Shown here: positions 1 through 6,877 of the stretch, in pieces | Position numbering within the stretch: position 1 is the first letter of the stretch | Layout: every line of letters starts with the position of its first letter | Source of the DNA: Kiritimatiellia bacterium | Lineage (GTDB): Bacteria; Verrucomicrobiota; Kiritimatiellia; SLAD01 | DNA length: 14,411 nt | Assembly: GCA_007127595.1 (NCBI GenBank) | Contig: SKZA01000076.1 | Coordinates: forward strand, 1 to 14,411 | Reading direction: 5' to 3' | Made by a program: the position numbers and the translations under genes | The notes under the pieces: model-generated | Told to the model about the DNA's origin: nothing | The model's database searches: none | The model's input: only the letters and a program-made list of their open reading frames with translations

Positions 1-1397
1 CGGCGCCGCGGACCGAACCCACGGCATTGCCGCCCGCCATCACGGTGCCGGCGCCTGCGCTGGCGGAACCCGTTACGGTGCAGCCGGAACCGGCCCTGCC
101 GACGACCACGATCAGTGACCTGGACTTGGCTGACGTGACCGATGTGGTAACCGTGCTGCGCGCCATGGCGCGCGCCGCCGGGATCAACATGATGATCAGC
201 CCCAACGTGTCGGGGCGGGTCAGTTTCACTTTTCACGATGTCCCATGGGATCAGGCGTTTCGCAGCGTGATCGCGGCGACGGGGCTGGCCTATATGTGGG
301 AAGGGGAAGTCTTGCGAGTGATGACGGTCGAAGATATCCGGAGAGAATCGGACATCGAGGCCGCGCGCAAGGAACGGGAGTCTATTAAGGCCGAAATGCG
401 CCTGATTGAACCGTTACATATGCAGGTGTTTCACGTTCGTTACAGTCGCGCTCGCACGCTGGGGGATATGTTGCGCGTTCTGCTGATTGGGCCAACGGAT
501 TTACGGGATGCGATGGGGGCGGTGCGTGCCCAGGTAGCGGTGGACGAAGATAGCAATTCGATTGTCGTCCATGCGGTCCGGGAGGATTTGCTGAAGGCCC
601 GGGCCTTGATTGAACAATTGGATCGAGCCAAAGACATGATTCTGATTGAGGCCCGTATCGTTGAGGCGACACGCGATACCGCCCGCCAGTTGGGGATGCA
701 ATGGGGGGGCGAGCAAACAACACTGCGAGATGGACGACGGATCACTATCGGGGGAGCGGGCGTCACGCAGGATGGCTTTGTCTCCGATTTCCCGGCGCAA
801 TTTGCCCTGGATCAATCCCCGGCCGGTTTCACGTTGGGATTTATCAGTGACAAATTCGGGGCCACGGAGGTCCTGAACATGCAACTGACGGCGTTGCAGC
901 GAGCGGGCCGCATCGACATTGTCTCCAGTCCTTCGATAACGACCTTGGACAATGAAATGGCTGTGATTGAGAGTGGCGAAGAGAGAGCGTACCGGGAAAC
1001 TACCGGAGCCGTGGGAGACACCCGTGATTTTTCGGTGCAATGGAAGAAGGCGGTGTTGAAACTTGAAGTGACGCCTTCCATCGTCGATGAAAACCATTTG
1101 CGACTGGATATTTCCGCGAATAAGGATTCGTTTGATGAGACGCGGCCGACCACGAACAATGAGTTTCCGGTTAATACCAAACACGCTCGGACAACGGTCT
1201 TGTTGCAGGACGGTCAAACCGTAGTCATTGGCGGATTATCGACCGAGAGCCGTAGCGATGCAGAAACGGGGGTGCCGTATCTGATGAATATTCCAGTGCT
1301 TGGACGTTTGTTTAAGAGCACGGGAAAGACGCAGAAATTTGATGACACCCTGATCTTTATCACCCCGCGTATCCTGCGATCGGAGCCGGGAACATGA
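1..1397 (+). CDS. Type IV pilus/MSHA-type secretin (PilQ/MshL/GspD family), 5' partial
   Basis: This is the outer-membrane secretin ring subunit through which a pilus or pseudopilus passes. The reading frame (codons from base 3) is open to the left window edge, so the N-terminus, including any signal peptide, is missing; the first TTG at 27 lies inside a Pro/Ala-rich linker and is probably not a start. Visible parts in order: the Pro-rich linker (to about 105), an STN-like domain (about 110-335, with PNVSGRVSFTFHDVPWDQAF), a charged linker, a secretin N1-type domain (about 415-640, VDEDSNSIVVHA), and the secretin core (about 645-1390) with LIEARIVEAT, SSPSITTLDN, TTVLLQDGQTVVIGGL and the typical end PYLMNIPVLGRLFK. 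The short STN-N1-core layout fits PilQ/MshL better than GspD, which has more N domains, although the missing N-terminus could hold more. The stop overlaps the ATPase start (ATGA at 1394-1397), which implies translational coupling. Family membership is certain; the exact subfamily is inferred. Confidence 0.93.
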   Translation, partial: APRTEPTALPPAITVPAPALAEPVTVQPEPALPTTTISDLDLADVTDVVTVLRAMARAAGINMMISPNVSGRVSFTFHDVPWDQAFRSVIAATGLAYMWEGEVLRVMTVEDIRRESDIEAARKERESIKAEMRLIEPLHMQVFHVRYSRARTLGDMLRVLLIGPTDLRDAMGAVRAQVAVDEDSNSIVVHAVREDLLKARALIEQLDRAKDMILIEARIVEATRDTARQLGMQWGGEQTTLRDGRRITIGGAGVTQDGFVSDFPAQFALDQSPAGFTLGFISDKFGATEVLNMQLTALQRAGRIDIVSSPSITTLDNEMAVIESGEERAYRETTGAVGDTRDFSVQWKKAVLKLEVTPSIVDENHLRLDISANKDSFDETRPTTNNEFPVNTKHARTTVLLQDGQTVVIGGLSTESRSDAETGVPYLMNIPVLGRLFKSTGKTQKFDDTLIFITPRILRSEPGT

Positions 1398-3097
1398 GGT
1401 CTCGTCCCAAACTCGGTCAATTGCTTCTGGAGGCGGGTCTCCTGACGTCGAGTCAATTGGAGCAAGCAATCAAATACCGCGATCGTAACGGGATGAAGCT
1501 GGGACAAATTCTCTCGCGCATGGGGTTGGTGACGGAAGACAAATTGGTGGCCGTACTCAGCGAGCAGCTCCGCGTGCCGCGATACCGGGCAGATACATAC
1601 CCCATGGATCTTGATCTGGCAAACTATGTGCCCTCGGATCTTGCACAACGGCTGAACGTGGTGCCGTTACGGAAGCAGCACAAGGTGCTCGACCTGGGGA
1701 TGTGCGATCCCACCGATCTGGATGCCTGCGATACCGTGGAGCAATTGTGTCACTTGGAGGTGCAGCCGGTCATTTGCACTGTGAGAGAGATGAATCAAGT
1801 GACGCGCGCCTTGTATGGCAGTTTTGCAGGGCTCGGCCACGTATTGGGCCGTGCCGATACGGCGGACCTTGCCGAAAGTGATCCCAAGGCATCGGGCGCT
1901 GATGACATCGAGGTGGGGGCGCTCGCTGACATGGCCGAAGACGCGCCGGTGGTGCGCATGGTGAATTGGATCATCGCGCAAGGTGTCCGCGAGGGCGCCA
2001 GTGATATTCATATCAGCCCGGAAGCGGATCACCTGCAGTTGCGTTTCCGGTTGGATGGAAAGCTTCGGGAAGTGCCGGCGCCATCGAAATCCCTGCACCT
2101 ATCCATTGTTTCGAGAATCAAGATTCTTTCGTCCATGGATATCGCGATCTCGCACATTCCACAGGACGGGCGGATGACGGCCCATGTGGATAATCGTGAG
2201 ATCAATGTCCGCGTGTCCACGATCCCAACCACGCATGGCGAGAATGTGGTGATGCGCCTACTCGATATGAGCGCCTTCGACTATACGCTCAATGATCTGG
2301 GCATGGAGGAGCGGGACCGTGATTTGCTGCTCCAGGTATTGAAACAACCGCATGGGATGATTCTCAGTACGGGACCCACAGGCAGCGGCAAGACCACGAC
2401 GTTATACGCCATGCTAAAAGAGGTTAACCGTCCGGATGTAAATATTATTACCGTGGAAGACCCCGTGGAGTACCGGATCCCCAAGATTCGTCAGCTCCAG
2501 CTCAATACGCGCGCCGGGATGACGTTCGCTTCCGGATTGCGTTCGATTCTGCGTCAAGATCCTGATGTGATCATGGTGGGGGAAATTCGCGATGCTGAAA
2601 CCGCGCGCATCGCCGTGCAGGCCGCGCTGACCGGGCACCGCGTGTTCAGCACGGTCCACACCAATGATGCGGCGGGAGCGATCACTCGCCTCATCGACAT
2701 GGGTATCGAACCCTTCCTCGTGTCATCGGTTCTGCTGCTTTCCTTTGCGCAGCGATTGATCCGGCGCGTCTGCAAATATTGCCACGAATCGGAACTGGCG
2801 ACGGACGAAAGCCTGGCGTTTTGGGGGCTGCCACCGAATCAGGACATTGCGTTCAAGAAGGCCGTCGGTTGTCCCCGGTGCATGCATACGGGGTATCAAG
2901 GGCGGGTGGGCATTTTCGAGGTCATGCTGATCAATGACACAATCAAGGAAATGATTGCCAAGCAACAGACCACCTTGGCCATCAAGGATGCCGCTCGCGA
3001 AACAGGTCTGTTTCACACTCTCAAAGAGGATGCGGCCGAGAAAGTGCGGCTCGGATTGACGACACCGGAGGAAGCCCTGTCGGTTGTCCCCTTGTAA
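1394..3097 (+). CDS. gspE: GspE/MshE/PilB-type assembly ATPase with MshEN domain
   Basis: This is a cytoplasmic hexameric ATPase that powers pilin assembly. It has 567 residues, normal for the family. An N-terminal MshEN domain (about 1-140) carries two 24-residue motifs, at 6-29 (KLGQLLLEAG...) and 35-58 (KLGQILSRMG...SEQ). The C-terminal T2SSE domain has Walker A GPTGSGKT (327-334), an Asp box near 350 (ITVEDPVEYRI), Walker B around E397 (MVGEIRDAETA), a His box (TGHRVFSTVHTNDA) and a metal-binding tetracysteine C460/C463-C493/C496. The tetracysteine and the absence of PilT-type features argue for an extension ATPase rather than a retraction ATPase. MshEN domains of MshE are known to bind cyclic di-GMP. 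Motif 1 here has Lys instead of the usual Arg at its start and Arg instead of Gln at its end, so ligand binding is plausible but not assured. The start ATG overlaps the secretin stop, with GGAG 8 bases upstream. Confidence 0.96.
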   Translation: MRSRPKLGQLLLEAGLLTSSQLEQAIKYRDRNGMKLGQILSRMGLVTEDKLVAVLSEQLRVPRYRADTYPMDLDLANYVPSDLAQRLNVVPLRKQHKVLDLGMCDPTDLDACDTVEQLCHLEVQPVICTVREMNQVTRALYGSFAGLGHVLGRADTADLAESDPKASGADDIEVGALADMAEDAPVVRMVNWIIAQGVREGASDIHISPEADHLQLRFRLDGKLREVPAPSKSLHLSIVSRIKILSSMDIAISHIPQDGRMTAHVDNREINVRVSTIPTTHGENVVMRLLDMSAFDYTLNDLGMEERDRDLLLQVLKQPHGMILSTGPTGSGKTTTLYAMLKEVNRPDVNIITVEDPVEYRIPKIRQLQLNTRAGMTFASGLRSILRQDPDVIMVGEIRDAETARIAVQAALTGHRVFSTVHTNDAAGAITRLIDMGIEPFLVSSVLLLSFAQRLIRRVCKYCHESELATDESLAFWGLPPNQDIAFKKAVGCPRCMHTGYQGRVGIFEVMLINDTIKEMIAKQQTTLAIKDAARETGLFHTLKEDAAEKVRLGLTTPEEALSVVPL

Positions 3098-3114
3098 GAA
3101 AGAGAAGGTGGCCT

Positions 3115-4338
3115 ATGTCGTGCTATACGTATGATGCGATCGATGGTGAAGGAAAATCGATGCGGGGCACGCTGGAAGCCCAGTCGTTCGACCACGCGAA
3201 CGAATTGATTGCCGCCCGCGGTTTGGCGCTGCTTCGCATCGAAGAGAAAGCGAGTACGAGCGCCAAGAGTCTTTCTCGTTGGGTGGAGAAATTTAACAAG
3301 ATTCACCCCGAAGAACTGATCATCTACACCAAACAGCTCTCCACGATGATGCGTGCAGGCATCCCACTTTTGCGGAGTTTCGACATTCTCGAAAGCCAAA
3401 CCGAGAATCCTCGTTTAAAAACAATCAGCTCGGAAATTGCCAGTGATATTCGAGCCGGATCCAATTTGAATCGGGCCCTGCGTCGTCATCCGGATGCCTT
3501 TTCACCCTTATATTGCAGCATGGTGATGGCGGGTGAATCCAGTGGTGCGCTCCCTCAGGTGATGGACCGCTTGATCTACATTATCTCCCACGAGCATAAG
3601 GTGAAAAGCGACATTCGCAGCGTCCTGCAATACCCCCTGTTGGTGCTGCTGTGTCTGGGCACCGCGTTCGTGGTTCTTGTGACGATGGTCATTCCTCGGT
3701 TTGCAGCCGTTTACGTGCGCTCAGGAATTGTCCTCCCGCTGCCGACTCGCATCTGCCTGGCGCTGAGCAACCTGTTCCGCCATGAATGGCCTTGGCTGGT
3801 AGCGGGGGCGGCGATGCTGGCCATTGCATACGTCCTCTTCACCAGCACAAGGGGGGGACGCCAGGTTCGGGACCGGGTCTTTTTGGGCATCCCGCTCATG
3901 GGTCCGCTGATGGTGAAAGCGGCCTTGTCCCGTTTCGCCAGCATCTTTTCAATTCTTCAGGCCTCGGGTGTCGGGATTTTGGACTCGCTGCAGATGCTGA
4001 GCGACACCATCGGCAATCGGGCCATCGGGCACGAGCTGGAAGGGGTGCAAGTCAAGCTGGAGGAAGGCCATGGAATCGCGCGGCCACTCATGGCGGCGCG
4101 GTATTTTACGCCCATGTTCATCAACATGGTGGCAATCGGAGAGGAGGCTGGAAACTTGGATCACATGCTGAAAGAAATCGCTGCCCACTACGATGCCGAA
4201 GTGGAGTTTGCCACGAGACGGTTGACGACCGCGATGGGTCCCATCCTGATCGTGGCGCTGGCTGCGTTGGTGGGCTTCTTTGCTCTCGCGGTTTATTTGC
4301 CCATGTGGGATCTGGCACGACTAGTCACGAGGGGATGA
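3115..4338 (+). CDS. gspF: GspF/PilC/MshG-type inner-membrane platform protein
   Basis: This polytopic inner-membrane protein forms the assembly platform that couples the ATPase to pilin extraction. It has 407 residues, normal for the family. There are two T2SSF repeats: one at about 69-190 (YTKQLSTMMRAGIPLLRSFD, VMAGESSGALPQVM) and one at about 273-395 (FASIFSILQASGVGILDSLQ, VAIGEEAGNLDHML). Membrane helices are visible at about 174-196, 225-242 and 376-398, the usual three. The N-terminal region (YTYDAIDGEGKSMRGTLEAQ) is the typical small leading domain. An AAGGTGG-like ribosome site lies just before ATG 3115, and the gap to the ATPase gene is 17 bases, so the genes are in one operon. Its stop codon overlaps the start of the sigma54 activator gene. 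No PilM/N/O or prepilin peptidase genes follow, so these must be encoded elsewhere. Confidence 0.96.
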   Translation: MSCYTYDAIDGEGKSMRGTLEAQSFDHANELIAARGLALLRIEEKASTSAKSLSRWVEKFNKIHPEELIIYTKQLSTMMRAGIPLLRSFDILESQTENPRLKTISSEIASDIRAGSNLNRALRRHPDAFSPLYCSMVMAGESSGALPQVMDRLIYIISHEHKVKSDIRSVLQYPLLVLLCLGTAFVVLVTMVIPRFAAVYVRSGIVLPLPTRICLALSNLFRHEWPWLVAGAAMLAIAYVLFTSTRGGRQVRDRVFLGIPLMGPLMVKAALSRFASIFSILQASGVGILDSLQMLSDTIGNRAIGHELEGVQVKLEEGHGIARPLMAARYFTPMFINMVAIGEEAGNLDHMLKEIAAHYDAEVEFATRRLTTAMGPILIVALAALVGFFALAVYLPMWDLARLVTRG

Positions 4339-5684
4339 TGAACCACCTTTCATTTAAAGTGCAGTGCTATGTGCTCGTGCCGGCGATTTTCACCGGTTTT
4401 ACGGCATTGGGGGTCTTGCTGACCTACCAATTGCTGCGCAATCCCAAGGCTTTCGGCTTCGAACAGACGTGGCCACTGTTTACTACCGGCGGTTTGCTGA
4501 TCGTTACAGCGTTCTTAACGGGCATCCTGATTATTCGCGTGCTATTGAATCCAATCGAGCGATTTATCAATCAGGCGAGCCGTCTTGTCCCTCCGCCGCT
4601 TGAACCCGTTCAGCCCGGGTCCGAAACCAATGGGGCAAGCAGTGATTGTCTGTTTGCCCCGACGCTGGCGCGAATTACGGAAGTGCTTGGAAATGTGGAA
4701 GCCCGTGCCTTGTTTCCTGATGTCATTGCGCCCTCTCCAGAGATGCGGGCTGTGCTTTCGCTGGTCTTGAAAATCGCTCCTTCCGACTCAACGGTGCTGC
4801 TCTTGGGCGAAAGCGGGACGGGCAAGGAGCTGTTGGCTCGAAGCATTCATGCCCATAGCCCGCGGGCATCGAAGCCGTTTGTTGCCGTCAATTGCGCGGG
4901 TATTCCCGAGCCGCTATTGGAGAGCGAATTATTCGGTCATGAGAAGGGAGCTTTCACGGGGGCCTATTCTCGAAAGCCCGGTAAATTTGAGGTGGCTGCG
5001 GGCGGCACACTGTTTTTGGATGAAATTGGGGATATGCCCTTAGTGACGCAGGCGAAAATTCTGCGAGCCCTGCAGGAGCGGGAAATTGAGCGCGTGGGCG
5101 GCACACAGCCGATCCCGATTGATATCCGGATTATCGCGGCGACCAATCGAAACTTGGCACGGATGGTGGCGGATCAGCAATTCCGTGAAGATCTATTTTT
5201 CCGCATTGACGTCTTTTCTGTCCGGCTTCCGCCCTTGCGGGAGCGGTGCGAAGATATCCCGTTACTCGCAACGCACTTTCTCCGGCAACGGAAACCGCAA
5301 GCATCGTTGACGCCGAATGCATTGGCGGTACTGACGGCCCACCCATGGCCCGGCAACGTCCGGGAGCTCCGCAATGTCATTGAAGCGGCCGCCACGCTGG
5401 CGGGGAATATCATCGAGCCGCATCATCTCAAGATCAACGATCATGCGCCCGACACATGGCAGGCTCGTGCCGTCGGTAATTTGGATACCCGGTTAGCCGC
5501 CATGGAAAAAGCCATGATTATCGAAGCCCTGGAACGCTGTGACGGGGTGCAAGTCCGAGCCGCTGAGGTGTTGGGCATTAAAGAGCGAAGTTTGTGGCAC
5601 CGCATTGCGAAGCACCGGATCGACGTCGCTTCTATTCGTGAACAAAAGGAAGGCCATGCATTTGCTGTCCCACAAAGAGTGTAG
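4335..5684 (+). CDS. Membrane-anchored sigma54-dependent activator (NtrC-type AAA+, Fis HTH)
   Basis: This transcription activator remodels sigma54-RNA polymerase by ATP hydrolysis. It has 449 residues. Two membrane helices at about 12-34 and 48-71, with only a short loop between, are followed by a HAMP-like start (NPIERFINQASRLV) and a Pro-rich linker. The AAA+ domain follows (about 130-360), with Walker A GESGTGKE (158-165), an intact GAFTGA sigma54-contact loop (205-210), Walker B D229/E230 (TLFLDEIGD) and an arginine-finger region (FREDLFFRIDVF). A C-terminal Fis-type helix-turn-helix sits at about 403-428. There is no receiver, GAF or PAS domain, so control presumably comes through the membrane segment or a partner. 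ATG 4335 overlaps the GspF stop (ATGA); ATG 4338 is an equally possible start, since a GAGGGG tract lies directly upstream. The frame is open farther upstream, but that part is an out-of-frame reading of gspF. Its likely target is the adjacent -24/-12 promoter. Confidence 0.92.
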   Translation: MMNHLSFKVQCYVLVPAIFTGFTALGVLLTYQLLRNPKAFGFEQTWPLFTTGGLLIVTAFLTGILIIRVLLNPIERFINQASRLVPPPLEPVQPGSETNGASSDCLFAPTLARITEVLGNVEARALFPDVIAPSPEMRAVLSLVLKIAPSDSTVLLLGESGTGKELLARSIHAHSPRASKPFVAVNCAGIPEPLLESELFGHEKGAFTGAYSRKPGKFEVAAGGTLFLDEIGDMPLVTQAKILRALQEREIERVGGTQPIPIDIRIIAATNRNLARMVADQQFREDLFFRIDVFSVRLPPLRERCEDIPLLATHFLRQRKPQASLTPNALAVLTAHPWPGNVRELRNVIEAAATLAGNIIEPHHLKINDHAPDTWQARAVGNLDTRLAAMEKAMIIEALERCDGVQVRAAEVLGIKERSLWHRIAKHRIDVASIREQKEGHAFAVPQRV

Positions 5685-5697
5685 GCCGATGCCTCAC
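5679..5697 (+). other. Small hairpin over the activator stop codon
   Basis: GTG-T-AGGC, loop CGAT, then GCCT-CAC forms a 7-bp stem with one bulged T, spanning the TAG stop at 5682-5684. No T-run follows, so it is not an intrinsic terminator of the usual kind. As DNA it is a short dyad about 85 bases upstream of the -24 element, a distance where sigma54 activators often bind. Either role is speculative. Confidence 0.3.
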
Positions 5698-5746
5698 AGT
5701 TTGCAGGAGAAACCGGCAAGCCCTCAAAGTTATGCGGGTCTTTTGT

Positions 5747-5759
5747 CGAAAAGGAGGCC
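5747..5759 (+). repeat. Direct repeat copy 1, upstream of the sigma54 promoter
   Basis: CGAAAAGGAGGCC here recurs at 5833-5844 as CGAAAGGAGGCC, with one A fewer. This copy ends 24 bases before the -24 element. It overlaps a CTTTT-GTCG-AAAAG dyad (5740-5753). No start codon is properly spaced for a gene of any length, so the purine-rich GGAGG is probably not a working ribosome site. Confidence 0.45.
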
Positions 5760-5782
5760 CTTGGCGACTGGTCTTCAGTGAT

Positions 5783-5798
5783 TGGCATGATTTATGCA
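5783..5798 (+). promoter_or_regulatory. Sigma54 (-24/-12) promoter for the pilin operon
   Basis: TGGCATGATTTATGCA matches the sigma54 consensus TGGCACG-N4-TTGCA at all but two positions. GG at 5784-5785 and GC at 5796-5797 have the required 10-base spacing. Transcription would begin near 5809, giving a leader of about 130 bases before the pilin gene. It lies in the gap between a sigma54 activator gene and a major pilin gene, and pilin genes are classic sigma54 targets. The match is seen directly; promoter activity is inferred. Confidence 0.8.
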
Positions 5799-5832
5799 TT
5801 GAGAAAAGTCATGAGCACATTATCACAAGCAA

Positions 5833-5844
5833 CGAAAGGAGGCC
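5833..5844 (+). repeat. Direct repeat copy 2, downstream of the sigma54 promoter
   Basis: CGAAAGGAGGCC repeats the motif at 5747-5759 with a one-base difference. It lies about 24 bases inside the predicted transcript. It contains a perfect AAAGGAGG Shine-Dalgarno-like string but has no ATG, GTG or TTG 5-10 bases downstream; a TTG at 5861 would give only nine codons and is too far away. It may be a protein-binding site or a ribosome standby site. Confidence 0.4.
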
Positions 5845-5913
5845 GCGGAGTAGAAACGCATTGAACCGAATCGTGTCGGATGAGTCTTGAGGCTACGAAA
5901 GTGAACAAACCAT

Positions 5914-5941
5914 GGAGGGCGTGTACGAACACGCAGATCGC
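5914..5941 (+). promoter_or_regulatory. Split ribosome-binding site: GGAGG, hairpin, then pilin ATG
   Basis: GGAGG at 5914-5918 is 23 bases from the ATG at 5942, too far for normal initiation. Between them GCGTGT-ACGA-ACACGC (5919-5934) forms a perfect 6-bp hairpin with a 4-base loop. Folding it leaves seven bases (5935-5941) between hairpin and ATG, a good effective spacing. Hairpins that bring a distant Shine-Dalgarno sequence near the start are known in some phage T4 genes. This arrangement helps to choose ATG 5942 over ATG 5912. Confidence 0.5.
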
Positions 5942-6325
5942 ATGAAAAACCAAACACAAACAGATCGATCGAAAGCCGGCTTCACACTGATTGAAGTGAT
6001 TGCCGTTCTGGTAATCCTCGGTGTGTTGGCTGCGGTTGCCATTCCGCGCTATGTCAGCCTGATTGATGATGCGCGCGATAAGGCCTTGGATGGCGCTTTG
6101 GCCGCCGGTTTGTCGCATGTGTCGCTGGCTTATGGACAGTATGCATTGGAGCATGGTGTTGAACCGACAGCGGAGCAGTTGCGGGCGGCTGCGCTTGCCG
6201 CGCCTCCCCGGAGTGAAGATTACTCATTTGCATTTGCTGTCCAGGGCGAGGGCGTCCGGGTCACGGCCACGGAACTGGATAAGGAACCTGCGAAATCGGC
6301 ATTCAAAGATTGGCTCATGCCGTAA
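5942..6325 (+). CDS. Major pilin, MshA/GspG-like prepilin
   Basis: This is the type IV prepilin expected to form the bulk of the fibre after cleavage by a prepilin peptidase. From ATG 5942 it has 127 residues with a basic 13-residue leader ending in Gly, then FTLIEVIAVLVILGVLAAVA with the conserved Glu at mature position 5. The stretch after the hydrophobic helix (IPRYVSLIDDARDKALDGAL) closely resembles MshA-type pilins. The mature protein has no cysteine, so the disulfide loop of many pilins is absent. An in-frame ATG at 5912 would give an acidic 23-residue leader without a ribosome site and is less likely; GTG 5921 is also in frame. It is the first gene after the sigma54 promoter, and a strong hairpin follows it, which fits a highly expressed subunit. 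A GspG-type pseudopilin is the alternative, but the calcium-site C-terminus typical of GspG is not apparent. Confidence 0.88.
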   Translation: MKNQTQTDRSKAGFTLIEVIAVLVILGVLAAVAIPRYVSLIDDARDKALDGALAAGLSHVSLAYGQYALEHGVEPTAEQLRAAALAAPPRSEDYSFAFAVQGEGVRVTATELDKEPAKSAFKDWLMP

Positions 6326-6336
6326 TGGGCGGATAG

Positions 6337-6374
6337 GCGGGGAGGGCGGTTGCCCGTTGTGACCTCCTCCCCGC
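6337..6374 (+). terminator. Intercistronic hairpin between major and minor pilin genes
   Basis: GCGGGGAGG (6337-6345) pairs perfectly with CCTCCCCGC (6366-6374), giving a 9-bp GC-rich stem with a 20-base loop, starting 11 bases after the pilin stop. There is no T-run, so it is more likely a 3'-end stabiliser, processing site or partial terminator than a full intrinsic terminator. It would favour more major-pilin than minor-pilin mRNA. Function is inferred. Confidence 0.5.
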
Positions 6375-6403
6375 AGCCGCTCTGCCGACTTTGGGAGATG
6401 GGT

Positions 6404-6877
6404 ATGAGAAGTCCATCCTCATATGAGTGGAACCGGCGGCGCGTCAGCGGACATGCCAACGGTTTTACGATTTTGGAGGTGGTTGTCACGTTGCTGCTGC
6501 TGGGCGTGCTGAGCGCGGCCGTCTGGGTGGGCATCCGCAGCACCCATGCCGATGTGGTCGCAGAAACCCACATTCTCAAAGCCCATTTGCGCTACGCGCA
6601 GGGCATGGCCATGGCGAACAATACGGCCACCTGGAGTGTCTTGATTGACGCCTCCTCGTATACGTTGCAGCGCGATGGACAGCCGGCTCCTATCAATTGG
6701 CCGGGCGAACAATCACCGACAAGAACCTTGCCAAGCGGAGTCTCGATCGCCCAAGGACGCGGTCAACTCGTATTCTGTCAATGGGGTTGTCCGGGAAGCC
6801 CGGTGACCATCACGGTGACGGATGGATCTCATCTGGAAACCATTCAGGTTTCGAGTCTAACAGGTCTGGTTCAATGA
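6404..6877 (+). CDS. Minor pilin, GspH/FimT/MshC-like
   Basis: This prepilin-like protein is expected in the pilus tip or initiation complex. From ATG 6404 it has 157 residues: a 20-residue basic leader (with NRRR) ending in Gly, then FTILEVVVTLLLLGVLSAAV with Glu at +5. The segment HILKAHLRYAQGMAMANN is the typical GspH/FimT helix after the membrane part. A Cys pair in FCQWGCPG near the C-terminus could form a small disulfide loop. The start was chosen because GGGAG (6393-6397) is six bases upstream; ATG 6398 abuts that site, and the open frame back to 6350 would run through the intercistronic hairpin. Its stop overlaps the next gene's ATG by four bases, so translation is probably coupled. 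Confidence 0.85.
   Translation: MRSPSSYEWNRRRVSGHANGFTILEVVVTLLLLGVLSAAVWVGIRSTHADVVAETHILKAHLRYAQGMAMANNTATWSVLIDASSYTLQRDGQPAPINWPGEQSPTRTLPSGVSIAQGRGQLVFCQWGCPGSPVTITVTDGSHLETIQVSSLTGLVQ

Noticed and set aside
3786..4334. An open frame continuing upstream of the sigma54 activator that would add about 183 residues
   Set aside because: It lies wholly inside gspF in another frame, has low-complexity Gly/Arg/His composition and no family resemblance. The recognisable protein begins with its membrane helix after ATG 4335.
5861..5890. A nine-codon leader peptide starting at TTG 5861 after AAAGGAGG
   Set aside because: The spacing to the Shine-Dalgarno-like string is about 18 bases, the start is TTG, and the peptide has no attenuation-type residue run.
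5810..5941. A c-di-GMP riboswitch in the pilin leader
   Set aside because: The locus has c-di-GMP genes, so I looked for the GEMM core segments (GGCAAACC and GGACGCAAAGCC). Neither is present and no matching three-helix layout was seen.
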